Shown here one piece after another: positions 39,343 to 47,928 of a stretch of DNA of 64,000 nt. How positions within the stretch are numbered: the stretch's first letter is position 1; every line of letters begins with the position of its first letter. The stretch spans positions 124,001-188,000 of the forward strand of contig NZ_CP045699.1 in the NCBI RefSeq assembly GCF_009601765.2, written 5' to 3'. The notes beneath the pieces are model-generated. The model ran no database searches. It had not been told where the DNA came from and worked only from the letters and a program-made list of their open reading frames with translations. The stretch is from Vibrio algicola (lineage in GTDB: Bacteria; Pseudomonadota; Gammaproteobacteria; Enterobacterales; Vibrionaceae). A program made the position numbers and the translations under genes.

Positions 39343-39424
39343 GATTAAGGGAGCGGTTATCTCGCTTAATTAAAGCTGCCACATAACTCGGCAGCTCCGA
39401 TTAAGGTCGATGAATCTGAAACGG

Positions 39425-41041
39425 TTACGAGAACTGATTCATGGTGTTGTTTTCACCCGAGGCTTTCAGCGCTTGGTCGCCTGAGAAGTACTCTTTGTGA
39501 TCATCACCAATGTTTGAACCCGACATATCTTGGTGTTTAACCGAAGCCAAACCTTGACGTAATTCTTTACGCTGAACACCGGCCACATAAGCCAACATGC
39601 CTTGCTCACCAAAGTAGTCTTTGGCCAAATTATCCGTTGAAAGCGCCGCTGTATGGTAAGTCGGCAGTGTGATCAAGTGATGGAAAATACCCGCTTGCGC
39701 TGCAGCATCACGTTGGAAGCTTTGGATTTTCGCATCCGCTTCTAGTGCCAATTCCGAACCATCGTATACTTGATTCATTAGTTGCGCGCGGTCGTAGGTT
39801 GATACGTCCTTGCCGGACTCTGCCCAAACATCAAATACTTGCTGACGGAAGTTAAGCGTCCAGTTAAATGATGGACTGTTGTTGTAAACCAGTTTGGCAT
39901 TGGGAATAACCTCACGAATACGATTCACCATGCCTGCAATTTGTTCAACATGCGGCTTCTCGGTTTCAATCCACAATAGATCGGCGCCGTTTTGTAGCGA
40001 AGTAATACAATCTAGTACCACGCGGTCTTCACCCGTATCCGGCTTGAAGCGAATTAAACCATTGGCTAGGCGAGTAGGTTTGATCACGGCATCACCTTGT
40101 TTTAAGACCATATCACCAGATTCAAGCTCAGCGAGAGAAGTGATTTCTACCCCATCAATGTAGGCGTTGTACTGGTCTGAAAGATCGCCTGCCGTTTGAG
40201 ATACTGGGATTTTTTGGGTTAGCCCCGCGCCCAATGAATCGGTACGCGCCACGATAACCCCATCTTCAACGCCCATTTCTAGGAACGCGTAACGAACCGC
40301 ATTAATTTTCGCTAGGAAGTCTTCATGTGGCACCGTTACTTTGCCGTCTTGGTGACCACATTGCTTAGCATCCGACACTTGGTTCTCAATTTGAATACAA
40401 CATGCGCCCGCTTCAATCATCTTCTTGGCCAGTAAATAAGTCGCTTCTTCGTTACCAAAACCGGCATCGATATCGGCAATAATTGGCACTACATGAGTTT
40501 CAAAGTTGTCGATTTGCTTTTGTACCGCTTGGATTTTGATGTCATCGCCTGAGTCTTTAGCGGCATCTAACTCTTTAAATAGATGATTTAATTCACGCGC
40601 ATCGGCTTGTTTTAAGAAGGTGTACAGCTCTTCAATCAGCATAGGTACGGTGGTTTTCTCATGCATGGATTGGTCTGGCAGTGGACCAAACTCAGAGCGC
40701 ATTGCTGCCACCATCCAACCAGAAAGGTATAAGTAACGACCGCGAGTGGTCTCAAAGTGCTTCTTAATTGAAATCATTTTTTGTTGGCCGATAAAACCAT
40801 GCCAGCAACCTAAAGACTGAGTGTAATTGGCCGAATCTTTATCATAAGCATCCATGTCTTCGCGCATGATTTTTGCGGTATAACGTGCAATATCTAAACC
40901 GGTTTTAAAGCGATTTTGCAGACGCATACGAGCCACATATTCTGGGGTGATGGCACTCCAAGTGCTGCCTTGTTTTTCAATCATAGTCGCAGCATCAGAA
41001 AGCTGTTGTTTGTAGCTGTTTTGAGAGGTTGTATTTGGCAT
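39425..41041 (-). CDS. aceA: Isocitrate lyase
   Basis: This enzyme splits isocitrate into glyoxylate and succinate, the first step of the glyoxylate shunt. At 538 residues it belongs to the longer isocitrate lyase subtype rather than the 434-residue E. coli form. The active-site cysteine motif appears as KQCGHQDGK, and metal-binding IADIDAGFG is present. A ribosome site AAGGGA precedes the ATG. glcB lies upstream on the same strand, with a heptanucleotide repeat in the 129-base gap. Confidence 0.95.
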   Translation of the reverse strand: MPNTTSQNSYKQQLSDAATMIEKQGSTWSAITPEYVARMRLQNRFKTGLDIARYTAKIMREDMDAYDKDSANYTQSLGCWHGFIGQQKMISIKKHFETTRGRYLYLSGWMVAAMRSEFGPLPDQSMHEKTTVPMLIEELYTFLKQADARELNHLFKELDAAKDSGDDIKIQAVQKQIDNFETHVVPIIADIDAGFGNEEATYLLAKKMIEAGACCIQIENQVSDAKQCGHQDGKVTVPHEDFLAKINAVRYAFLEMGVEDGVIVARTDSLGAGLTQKIPVSQTAGDLSDQYNAYIDGVEITSLAELESGDMVLKQGDAVIKPTRLANGLIRFKPDTGEDRVVLDCITSLQNGADLLWIETEKPHVEQIAGMVNRIREVIPNAKLVYNNSPSFNWTLNFRQQVFDVWAESGKDVSTYDRAQLMNQVYDGSELALEADAKIQSFQRDAAAQAGIFHHLITLPTYHTAALSTDNLAKDYFGEQGMLAYVAGVQRKELRQGLASVKHQDMSGSNIGDDHKEYFSGDQALKASGENNTMNQFS

Positions 41042-41098
41042 AGTGAATCCCTTCTTATTTGGCTGTAAGTGTTGTTATTGGATTTAAAAGTTTTTTAT

Positions 41099-41159
41099 TT
41101 TGTTCTTTGTTCTTTGTTCTTTGTTCTTTGTTCTTTGTTCTTTGTTCTTTGTTCTTTGT
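41099..41159. repeat. Heptanucleotide tandem repeat (TTTGTTC)8
   Basis: Eight perfect copies of TTTGTTC (41099-41154) plus a partial ninth copy (TTTGT). The repeat lies 57 bases upstream of the aceA start codon and 12 bases downstream of the glcB stop. On the aceA strand the unit reads GAACAAA. Confidence 0.97.
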
Positions 41160-41170
41160 ATTTTGTTTCG

Positions 41171-43375
41171 TTATTGATTTTTTACCCATCCTCGATATTG
41201 ATGCAGCAGCGGTTCGGTGTAGCCACTTGGTTGATTACGGCCTTGGAAAATCAACTCTCTTGCGGCTTGAAACGCTAAGCTTTGTTCAATTTGTGGCAAC
41301 ATAGGTTGATAACCTTCCGAGCCTGCATTTTGGGTGTCGACCACTTGCGCCATTTTGTGCATGCTGTCCATTACTTGCTCTGGGCGACAGATGCGGTGCA
41401 ATAACCAGTTGGCAATATGTTGGCTAGAGATACGCAATGTGGCGCGGTCTTCCATTAGTTCGACGTTATTGATATCCGGCACTTTTGAGCAACCAATTCC
41501 CATTTCTACCCAGCGAACCACATAGCCTAAAATACCTTGAATATTGTTATCTAACTCGGCTTCAATTTGCGCTTGAGTCAGTTCATTTTCAGCTAATAAT
41601 TCAAGCTGCAATAAATCCCCAATGTTTGCTGCTGGACGTTGACTAATGCTCTCTTGTTGTTCAAAAACATTGACTTGATGGTAATGAATCGCATGTAAGG
41701 TTGCCGCTGTCGGAGACGGTACCCAAGCGGTATTGGCTCCGGATTGTGGGTGAGCAATTTTGTCCGCCATCATGGCTTTCATTTCTTCTGGCATTGCCCA
41801 CATGCCTTTACCAATTTGTGCTTTGCCGGCAAAACCACAAGCCAGACCCACTTCGACGTTGTTATTTTCATAAGCACCGATCCAAGCTTGATGTTTGATC
41901 TCGCCTTTGGGTTTAAATGCGCCGGCTTGCATGCTGGTGTGAATTTCATCACCAGTGCGGTCAAGAAAACCAGTGTTAATAAAGACCACCCGAGATTGCG
42001 CCGCGCGGATACATTCTTTTAAGTTAACCGTGGTGCGACGTTCTTCATCCATAATCCCCATTTTGATGGTGTTCGGCGCTAAATCAAGCATGTTCTCGAC
42101 ACGTTCAAATATCTCATTGCTGAATGCCACTTCTTCAGGGCCGTGCATTTTTGGTTTCACAATGTAGATGCTGCCAGTGCGACTGTTGGTTACGCGACAC
42201 GCTTGAGGGTTATGGATTTCAATTGAGGCGATCAATGAGGTGATCACGGCATCAATCAAACCTTCCGGCATATTTTGTGCGTGTTGATCTTGCATTAAAT
42301 CGCTGGTCATCAAGTGGCCGACGTTACGTACCATCAATAGTGAACGACCATGTAAGTTGTAGTCATCGCCATTTTTATGGGTATAACTACGGTCGCAATT
42401 AAGGCGGCGAATTTGCGTTTGATTACCTTTATCAATAGTGGCGGTGAGGTTACCGGTGATCAAACCAAACCAATTTTGGTAGGCTTCAATTTTGTCTTGG
42501 CTATCAACCGCAGCCACAGAATCTTCAAAATCCATAATGGTTGAAAGCGCCGATTCCAATTGAATATCATCTAAACCGGCGATGTCGTGCTGACCAATCG
42601 CGCCTTTACGGTTAATAATTAATTCAATATGCAAACCATTGTTTTTCAATACGATTGATGTTGGTTCTACATCTGGGTTACTCGATGCCACGAACTGACA
42701 TGGTTGAGCCAAACCCGATTGGCTGCCATCGGGGAATGTGGCTAAAAGGTGATGAAAATAGACCGAATAGCTTTGAACGTCGTGATGTGAACCTTCTTTT
42801 AATGGGAAGTTGTCATCTAAAAACGTTTTGGCCAAAGCAATCACATGCTTACCACGAGCAGGGTTGTATTTTTTGCCTGCTTTTAGGCCATCACATTGTT
42901 GAATTAAATCAGAACCATAAGCTGCATCGTATAAACTGCCCCAGCGAGCGTTGGCCGCGTTTAAGGCAAAACGTGCGTTTTTAATTGGAACCACTAATTG
43001 CGGTCCAGCCATGCTTGAAATTTCTTGATCGACATTGCTGGTGGTGATTTGGAAATCATCGCCTTGCTCAACCAAGTAACCAATTTCACGCAAAAACGCT
43101 TGGTATTGAGCGGAATTCAATTTGTTTGGATTGGCTTGATGCCATTGATCGATTTGCTGCTGTAGTGATTCACGCTTGGCCAATAGTGCATTGTTTTTGG
43201 GTGCTAAATCAGTCAGCAATTGGCTGAAGTCGTGCCAAAATTTATCTTGGTTAAGTCCGGTTAACGGCAATACTTCTTGATTGACGAATTGAACTAAGCC
43301 GGCATTGATCTTGTGTGCGATCGATGACGTGGTGGTGTTACCGGTTTGTGTGTCTAGGTTTTGAGCTAAGTTCAT
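41171..43375 (-). CDS. glcB: Malate synthase G
   Basis: This enzyme condenses glyoxylate with acetyl-CoA to malate, completing the glyoxylate shunt. At 734 residues it is the monomeric G form (usually about 723). The active-site sequences NARWGSLYDA, GIMDEERRTTVNL and NTGFLDRTGDEIHTSM are intact. It is upstream of aceA on the same strand and divergent from the ScfR-type regulator, with a 199-base regulatory region between. Confidence 0.95.
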   Translation of the reverse strand: MNLAQNLDTQTGNTTTSSIAHKINAGLVQFVNQEVLPLTGLNQDKFWHDFSQLLTDLAPKNNALLAKRESLQQQIDQWHQANPNKLNSAQYQAFLREIGYLVEQGDDFQITTSNVDQEISSMAGPQLVVPIKNARFALNAANARWGSLYDAAYGSDLIQQCDGLKAGKKYNPARGKHVIALAKTFLDDNFPLKEGSHHDVQSYSVYFHHLLATFPDGSQSGLAQPCQFVASSNPDVEPTSIVLKNNGLHIELIINRKGAIGQHDIAGLDDIQLESALSTIMDFEDSVAAVDSQDKIEAYQNWFGLITGNLTATIDKGNQTQIRRLNCDRSYTHKNGDDYNLHGRSLLMVRNVGHLMTSDLMQDQHAQNMPEGLIDAVITSLIASIEIHNPQACRVTNSRTGSIYIVKPKMHGPEEVAFSNEIFERVENMLDLAPNTIKMGIMDEERRTTVNLKECIRAAQSRVVFINTGFLDRTGDEIHTSMQAGAFKPKGEIKHQAWIGAYENNNVEVGLACGFAGKAQIGKGMWAMPEEMKAMMADKIAHPQSGANTAWVPSPTAATLHAIHYHQVNVFEQQESISQRPAANIGDLLQLELLAENELTQAQIEAELDNNIQGILGYVVRWVEMGIGCSKVPDINNVELMEDRATLRISSQHIANWLLHRICRPEQVMDSMHKMAQVVDTQNAGSEGYQPMLPQIEQSLAFQAARELIFQGRNQPSGYTEPLLHQYRGWVKNQ

Positions 43376-43513
43376 AATCAGTCCCTCGTATTGCGTTTTT
43401 TAATTTGATATCAGTTTGAAAGTTGTCCGTTTCGTGACTGTAGTCTTAAAACTGACTATCAAATGATGTTTTCCTATCCTGTGACTAAAAGAATAACGTT
43501 AAATTAACTAAAA

Positions 43514-43558
43514 TTTCACAAAGAAAATTACACAGTGTAAATTTTACAAAAAATTCAC
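43514..43558. promoter_or_regulatory. Palindrome and repeated TTnACA motifs between glcB and scfR
   Basis: TTACAC-A-GTGTAA is a perfect interrupted palindrome (43528-43540). Related words TTCACAAA (43515), TTTACAAA (43543) and TTCACAAG (43553) flank it. The position just upstream of the regulator and between divergent glyoxylate genes suggests an operator, possibly for the ScfR-type protein itself. Confidence 0.4.
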
Positions 43559-43574
43559 AAGGGAGCGATCACGG

Positions 43575-45137
43575 ATGAAGGCGCAAAACTCACTCAATCG
43601 ACAGTCTCATTTTTTGGGAACCAAAGTACGCAATCTTAGGAAGCGTAACGGCTTAACGTTGGAAGATTTATCGGCAAGGTGTGTCAAAGTCGATGCTGAA
43701 GATGCCCCTTCTGTTTCTTATCTTTCGATGATCGAACGCGGTAAAAGAGTGCCGAGTGAAGCGATGTTGGATGTGATCGCGCAGGTATTTCAAAAGCCAT
43801 TACACTGGTTTTTAGACGATGCCAGTGAAGAAGAAGAGTTGAAACCAGAGAAAGGCTCTCGCGGTGGTATTAATGGCATGGTGCTTGAGCCAAGTTTTTT
43901 GTTTTCCAATGATATTTTGCAAATTGCGATACCCGAAATGCTGTCTCAAACTGGCACTTCTGGTCATCAATTTGCCCATTTACTTATTCGTGCTCACCAA
44001 GAGCATCATCAAAATCATTTTCCCGATCTTGAAAAAGCAGCCGAAAAAGTGGGTCAAAAGAGAATGCCGTTGTCGGTCGATGATCTGCTTGATATCTGTA
44101 AAGACGTCGGGGTGAAAATTAAATGGTTTGATGAACCGTCGCAAGATGTGGTGGATAAAGCCGGAGTCAAATCGAAACATATTGTGCGTTCGTATTCAGA
44201 AGCGCCGAGTGTGGTGCGGATCAATAAAGCGTTAAAAGCCACGCCAGAAAAGCTGAAATACGATCTGGCGGTGCATATTGGGCATAAAGTGCTGCATAAC
44301 AGCGATGGTGAAAAAAATATTATCGCCTCTGATAATCGTAATTTATCCAGTTTAAAACGCGACGATCAAACCGCGCGCGATTCGCTTAATTTAGATTCTC
44401 AACATATTTTACAAGCTTGGCGTGATTTCGAATGTTCGTTTTTTGCTGGTGCTTTGCTGTGCCCTAAAGTGCCATTTCGTCAATTACTTGATCGCCATGG
44501 TTATGAGATCAGCGTCAGCAAATTGATTGGGGTGTCGGAATCGGTGGTAATGCGGCGCATGACTGCGGTGTCGTCGTATCCCCATTGGCATTATTTTGAT
44601 GCGTACAATCCGGGCAAACTCAAAGCGGTGTACCGAGGTAATGGCATTCCGCTACCGTGGGGCAATATGCGTATGGTGGAAGATCCGTGTCAGCATTGGG
44701 CGGTATTTCGCATGATCGGCATTCCTGGCAATACCCCTGTGGCGCAAATTTCGGTGCTCAATCAAGATGGGGTGCCGCATATTTATTGCTGTGAATCGGT
44801 TAAAGTGAAAGATATGGCGGGTAATTACCATGTGTTGTGTAGTGGGATTGATTTAAACCCGGCGCTAGAAGTACAAGGTGAGAATGCGGTTGAGATCGCC
44901 ACCGCGCTGCAAAAAGAATGTGTTCGTCGCGGCGGTCAAGCCGAGATCCCGAATGCGATTAAACAACACTTATTAACCGTTGCCAGAATACTCAATATTA
45001 ATTGGATTGAACGTGGTATCGACAATGGTGCGCGGGTGATTTGTTCGCGCGGAGGCATGTGCCCAAGACAACCCACCTGCTATACCGAGAAAGCAGAAAA
45101 TAGGGGCTCGGAAGTTAGGATCCCAACGGCACAATAA
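43575..45137 (+). CDS. ScfR/RamB-type short-chain fatty acyl regulator
   Basis: A 520-residue regulator. It has an N-terminal XRE helix-turn-helix (about residues 12-75, with LEDLSARC and SYLSMIERGKRVPSE), a central ImmA/IrrE-like region (about 160-330), and a C-terminal domain with cysteines in RVICSRGGMCPRQPTC. RamB, MccR and PrpR-type proteins with this build sense acyl-CoA and control acetate, propionate and glyoxylate genes in actinobacteria and other groups. The divergent position next to glcB and aceA suggests the same role here. The ATG has GGGAGCGATC just upstream. Confidence 0.85.
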   Translation: MKAQNSLNRQSHFLGTKVRNLRKRNGLTLEDLSARCVKVDAEDAPSVSYLSMIERGKRVPSEAMLDVIAQVFQKPLHWFLDDASEEEELKPEKGSRGGINGMVLEPSFLFSNDILQIAIPEMLSQTGTSGHQFAHLLIRAHQEHHQNHFPDLEKAAEKVGQKRMPLSVDDLLDICKDVGVKIKWFDEPSQDVVDKAGVKSKHIVRSYSEAPSVVRINKALKATPEKLKYDLAVHIGHKVLHNSDGEKNIIASDNRNLSSLKRDDQTARDSLNLDSQHILQAWRDFECSFFAGALLCPKVPFRQLLDRHGYEISVSKLIGVSESVVMRRMTAVSSYPHWHYFDAYNPGKLKAVYRGNGIPLPWGNMRMVEDPCQHWAVFRMIGIPGNTPVAQISVLNQDGVPHIYCCESVKVKDMAGNYHVLCSGIDLNPALEVQGENAVEIATALQKECVRRGGQAEIPNAIKQHLLTVARILNINWIERGIDNGARVICSRGGMCPRQPTCYTEKAENRGSEVRIPTAQ

Positions 45138-45168
45138 AGTTCGGCATTAATTAAGCTCTACAGTAATA

Positions 45169-45213
45169 AATGTCAGGTTCTGCTTCGATTACTAATCGCG
45201 AGAACCCGACATT
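45169..45213. terminator. Hairpin between convergent scfR-type gene and phoX
   Basis: AATGTC-A-GGTTCT pairs with AGAACC-C-GACATT, and an inner CGATT/AATCG pair continues the stem, about 45 bases in total. It lies in the 86-base gap between two convergent genes and could stop both. No long T-run is present. Confidence 0.65.
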
Positions 45214-45223
45214 AAGTCATACA

Positions 45224-47113
45224 TTATGCGCCTATTATACCGCCATCTTCACGGGTAATTTTCATCACCGTCGAGCGAGGTATGCCATTAATAGCCGAAA
45301 AGCTTTGGCTTGGATGCTGTACTCCAACAAACAAGGTTCGGTTATCTGGGCTAAAGGTAAGGCCAGTAATTTCGCACCCGATAGGTCCGGTTAAGAAGCG
45401 TTTAATTTCACCTGTTTGAGGATCACCACACAGCATTTGGTTGTTTCCCATGCCGGCGAAATTACCCGAGTTAGAGTAATCACCATCCGTTTGGATCCAT
45501 AATCGGCCAGCATTATCAAAACCGATGCCATCAGGGCTATTAAACATATTATCTTTGTTGATATTGTTGCTACCTGAACGTAAATCAGTATTAGGGTATT
45601 GTTCTGGGTTGCCGGCCATGACATAAATATCCCAGAAAAAATCGTCTGAGGTATGGTTACCATTTTTCGGTTCCCAGCGAATGATATGTCCGTAAATATT
45701 ATTTTCACGCGGATTAGCGCCGTTGACTTCTTGCCCTTCGCGCACACCGCGATATTTATTGTTGGTTAAGGTACAAAAAACTTGGTCAGATTTTGGATTT
45801 ATCGCCACCCATTCCGGACGATCCATGGTGGTCGCTCCAACTTGTGTTGCCGCTTGGCGAGCAAAAATTAATACTTCTGCTTGGTTATTAAAACCATTTT
45901 CTGGGGTTAATCCATTCTTGCCAAAGGTCAGTTCTAGCCATTCGCCTTTACCATGCATTTCAGCATCTTGAGCGGAGAACTTAGCGACATATAAGGTGCC
46001 TTCATCGAGTAAATCGCGATTTTTTTCTGGCTTGTGTTGATTGTATTTGTTCTTGGAGACAAATTTATATAAATGCTCGCCACGTTCATCATCCCCCAAG
46101 TACACCACGACTTTGCCATTTTTATTAATGGTTAACGCCGCATTTTCGTGCTTGAAGCGACCAAGTGCAGTGCGCTTTTTCGGTTTGGAATGAGGATTCA
46201 TCGGGTCAATTTCGACCACCCAACCATGGCGATGATTCTCGTTTGGTTCCTTTTCAATATCAAAACGCTCATCGAATTGGTGCCAACGGAACCCACCATC
46301 ACCAGAGTTAATGCCATAGCGAGCATCCTTTTCTGGTACTTCTATTTTATTATGACTGCCAAAAAAACCGTTGAAGTTTTCTTCGCAAGTGAGGTAAGTA
46401 CCCCAAGGTGTTGCACCATTGGCACAGTTATTAAAAGTGCCAAATACTTGAGTGCCGGTTGGATCCGCGTGGGTTTTAAGATTGCCATCACCCGCGGCGG
46501 GGCCTGTCAGTTCCATTTCAGTGTAGGCGGTAATGCGACGGTTTAAGCGCCCATTAACATTCACTTGCCAATCACCACGATGACTGCGTTGCAGCTCGAC
46601 AATGGTAACTCCGACAGCTGCTTGGGCGCGATGCACTTTACTTGCGGTCAGTGTTGCACCTTTATCTTCAAATAAATCAGCATAATTAGTACTTTCATTA
46701 TTAACGGCAAGCACCGCGCGCTGGCGGCTTAAAGGTAAAAATGTCATGCCATCATTGTTATCGCCAAATTGAAGTTCTTGATCGAGTGCGGTATTTAGCT
46801 GAGAAAAAGGGGCGGCATTTGGGTGAATTGGATCCCCCCATGCAATTAAAGATTCAGCTTTATATCCGGCAGGAACTACCACAGTATCTTGTGTTGAGGT
46901 TGCAATGGCGTCAAACCCAAGTAAAGACTGGTTTTTTGGAGGACGCGCCATGGCATTGGCAAGTGGTGAGGCGGCAAAAAAAGCCACTGAACTGGTTGCC
47001 GTCGCTGCTTGTAAAAAACGACGACGATTTAAGCCTTTTTCTACAATTTGAGAAAAATCGGATGGCGCTGAATCTAAATGGTTTGAATAATCATCTTGCT
47101 CAACATGGCTCAT
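45224..47113 (-). CDS. PhoX-family phosphatase, Tat-exported
   Basis: A 629-residue protein of the PhoX/DUF839 family. A twin-arginine signal lies at residues 29-50 (NRRRFLQAATATSS with a following hydrophobic stretch ending ANA), so it is exported folded to the periplasm. The repeated beta-propeller-like segments TYLTCEENFNGFFG, HENAALTINKNGKVVVYLGDDERGEHLYKF in outline and RSTVMKIT are family features. PhoX enzymes are calcium- and iron-dependent alkaline phosphatases that release phosphate from esters. No Pho box was seen in the 133 bases upstream. Confidence 0.88.
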   Translation of the reverse strand: MSHVEQDDYSNHLDSAPSDFSQIVEKGLNRRRFLQAATATSSVAFFAASPLANAMARPPKNQSLLGFDAIATSTQDTVVVPAGYKAESLIAWGDPIHPNAAPFSQLNTALDQELQFGDNNDGMTFLPLSRQRAVLAVNNESTNYADLFEDKGATLTASKVHRAQAAVGVTIVELQRSHRGDWQVNVNGRLNRRITAYTEMELTGPAAGDGNLKTHADPTGTQVFGTFNNCANGATPWGTYLTCEENFNGFFGSHNKIEVPEKDARYGINSGDGGFRWHQFDERFDIEKEPNENHRHGWVVEIDPMNPHSKPKKRTALGRFKHENAALTINKNGKVVVYLGDDERGEHLYKFVSKNKYNQHKPEKNRDLLDEGTLYVAKFSAQDAEMHGKGEWLELTFGKNGLTPENGFNNQAEVLIFARQAATQVGATTMDRPEWVAINPKSDQVFCTLTNNKYRGVREGQEVNGANPRENNIYGHIIRWEPKNGNHTSDDFFWDIYVMAGNPEQYPNTDLRSGSNNINKDNMFNSPDGIGFDNAGRLWIQTDGDYSNSGNFAGMGNNQMLCGDPQTGEIKRFLTGPIGCEITGLTFSPDNRTLFVGVQHPSQSFSAINGIPRSTVMKITREDGGIIGA

Positions 47114-47246
47114 AATATGCTTTCCTTAGTCTTTTTTAGTTTGACCAAAGGATAAATTATTAATGTGAATGAAATGTGATCATTTATTTAAGTTAATGTT
47201 GCAATTAAAGTGCGTGGTTTTCTTCTTTAAGTTATTTCTCTTTCCT

Positions 47247-47711
47247 TTACGGGTTCACATTACGATTAATTGGGTTTTGCAGTGAAATCAGTGTTTCGGT
47301 CGATTGCACTTCATCGATCGCTTGCAACTTGTCTATAAGCACATATTGCAGTTCTTCGATGTTTTTACACATCAGTTTGACGAAAATATTATAAGCGCCA
47401 GTGGTGTAATAGGCTTCAACCACTTCATCTAATGCGTTGAGTTTGGCGATAGCAGAATGATAGTCACGTGCTGCATTTAGATTGATGCCAATAAAGCAAC
47501 ACACGTCATAACCCAACTTCTTGGCGTTGATCACCACTTCAGTGCGCTCGATAATATTGGCGGCGCGCATTTTTTCGACTCGAACATGCACCGTGGCAGG
47601 GCTAACAGAAAACATTTTGGCCATTTCTGCATACGGAGTGCGCGCATCGGCCATCAAGGTTTTAAGTATGTCACGATCAAGCTGATCTAATTTAGAAATG
47701 GGGTTTTGCAC
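47247..47711 (-). CDS. asnC: Lrp/AsnC-family regulator AsnC
   Basis: A 154-residue regulator with an N-terminal helix-turn-helix (about residues 22-47, TPYAEMAKMFSVSPATVHVRVEKM in outline) and a C-terminal ligand domain. The sequences LGYDVCCFIGI, LDEVVEAYYTTG and IDEVQSTETLISLQNPI align closely with E. coli AsnC, which activates asnA in response to asparagine. No asnA is in the window. Confidence 0.92.
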   Translation of the reverse strand: MQNPISKLDQLDRDILKTLMADARTPYAEMAKMFSVSPATVHVRVEKMRAANIIERTEVVINAKKLGYDVCCFIGINLNAARDYHSAIAKLNALDEVVEAYYTTGAYNIFVKLMCKNIEELQYVLIDKLQAIDEVQSTETLISLQNPINRNVNP

Positions 47712-47928
47712 GCTGTTCTCCTTGGCTTAAATGCCATGTAATCGATGGCTTCATTGTATCGCTTAAAAATTTATCAATAAAATGACATAAGTGTTAATTT
47801 GTTTATCTAAAATAGTCGACCGTTGTAGTAATCTGGTCCCTTTTTACTGCATTAAACACTTTCAAATTACTCATGCTTTCAGCTCTGGTCATAATATTAA
47901 CATGACCACTACTTTGGATTGATTACCT

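Noticed and set aside
41059..41304. Plus-strand frame through the heptanucleotide array giving repeated FVLCSLF
   Set aside because: A 7-base repeat leaves several frames open by chance, and the frame runs antisense into glcB.
46148..46546. 132-codon plus-strand frame inside phoX
   Set aside because: Shadow of the PhoX gene with no family features.
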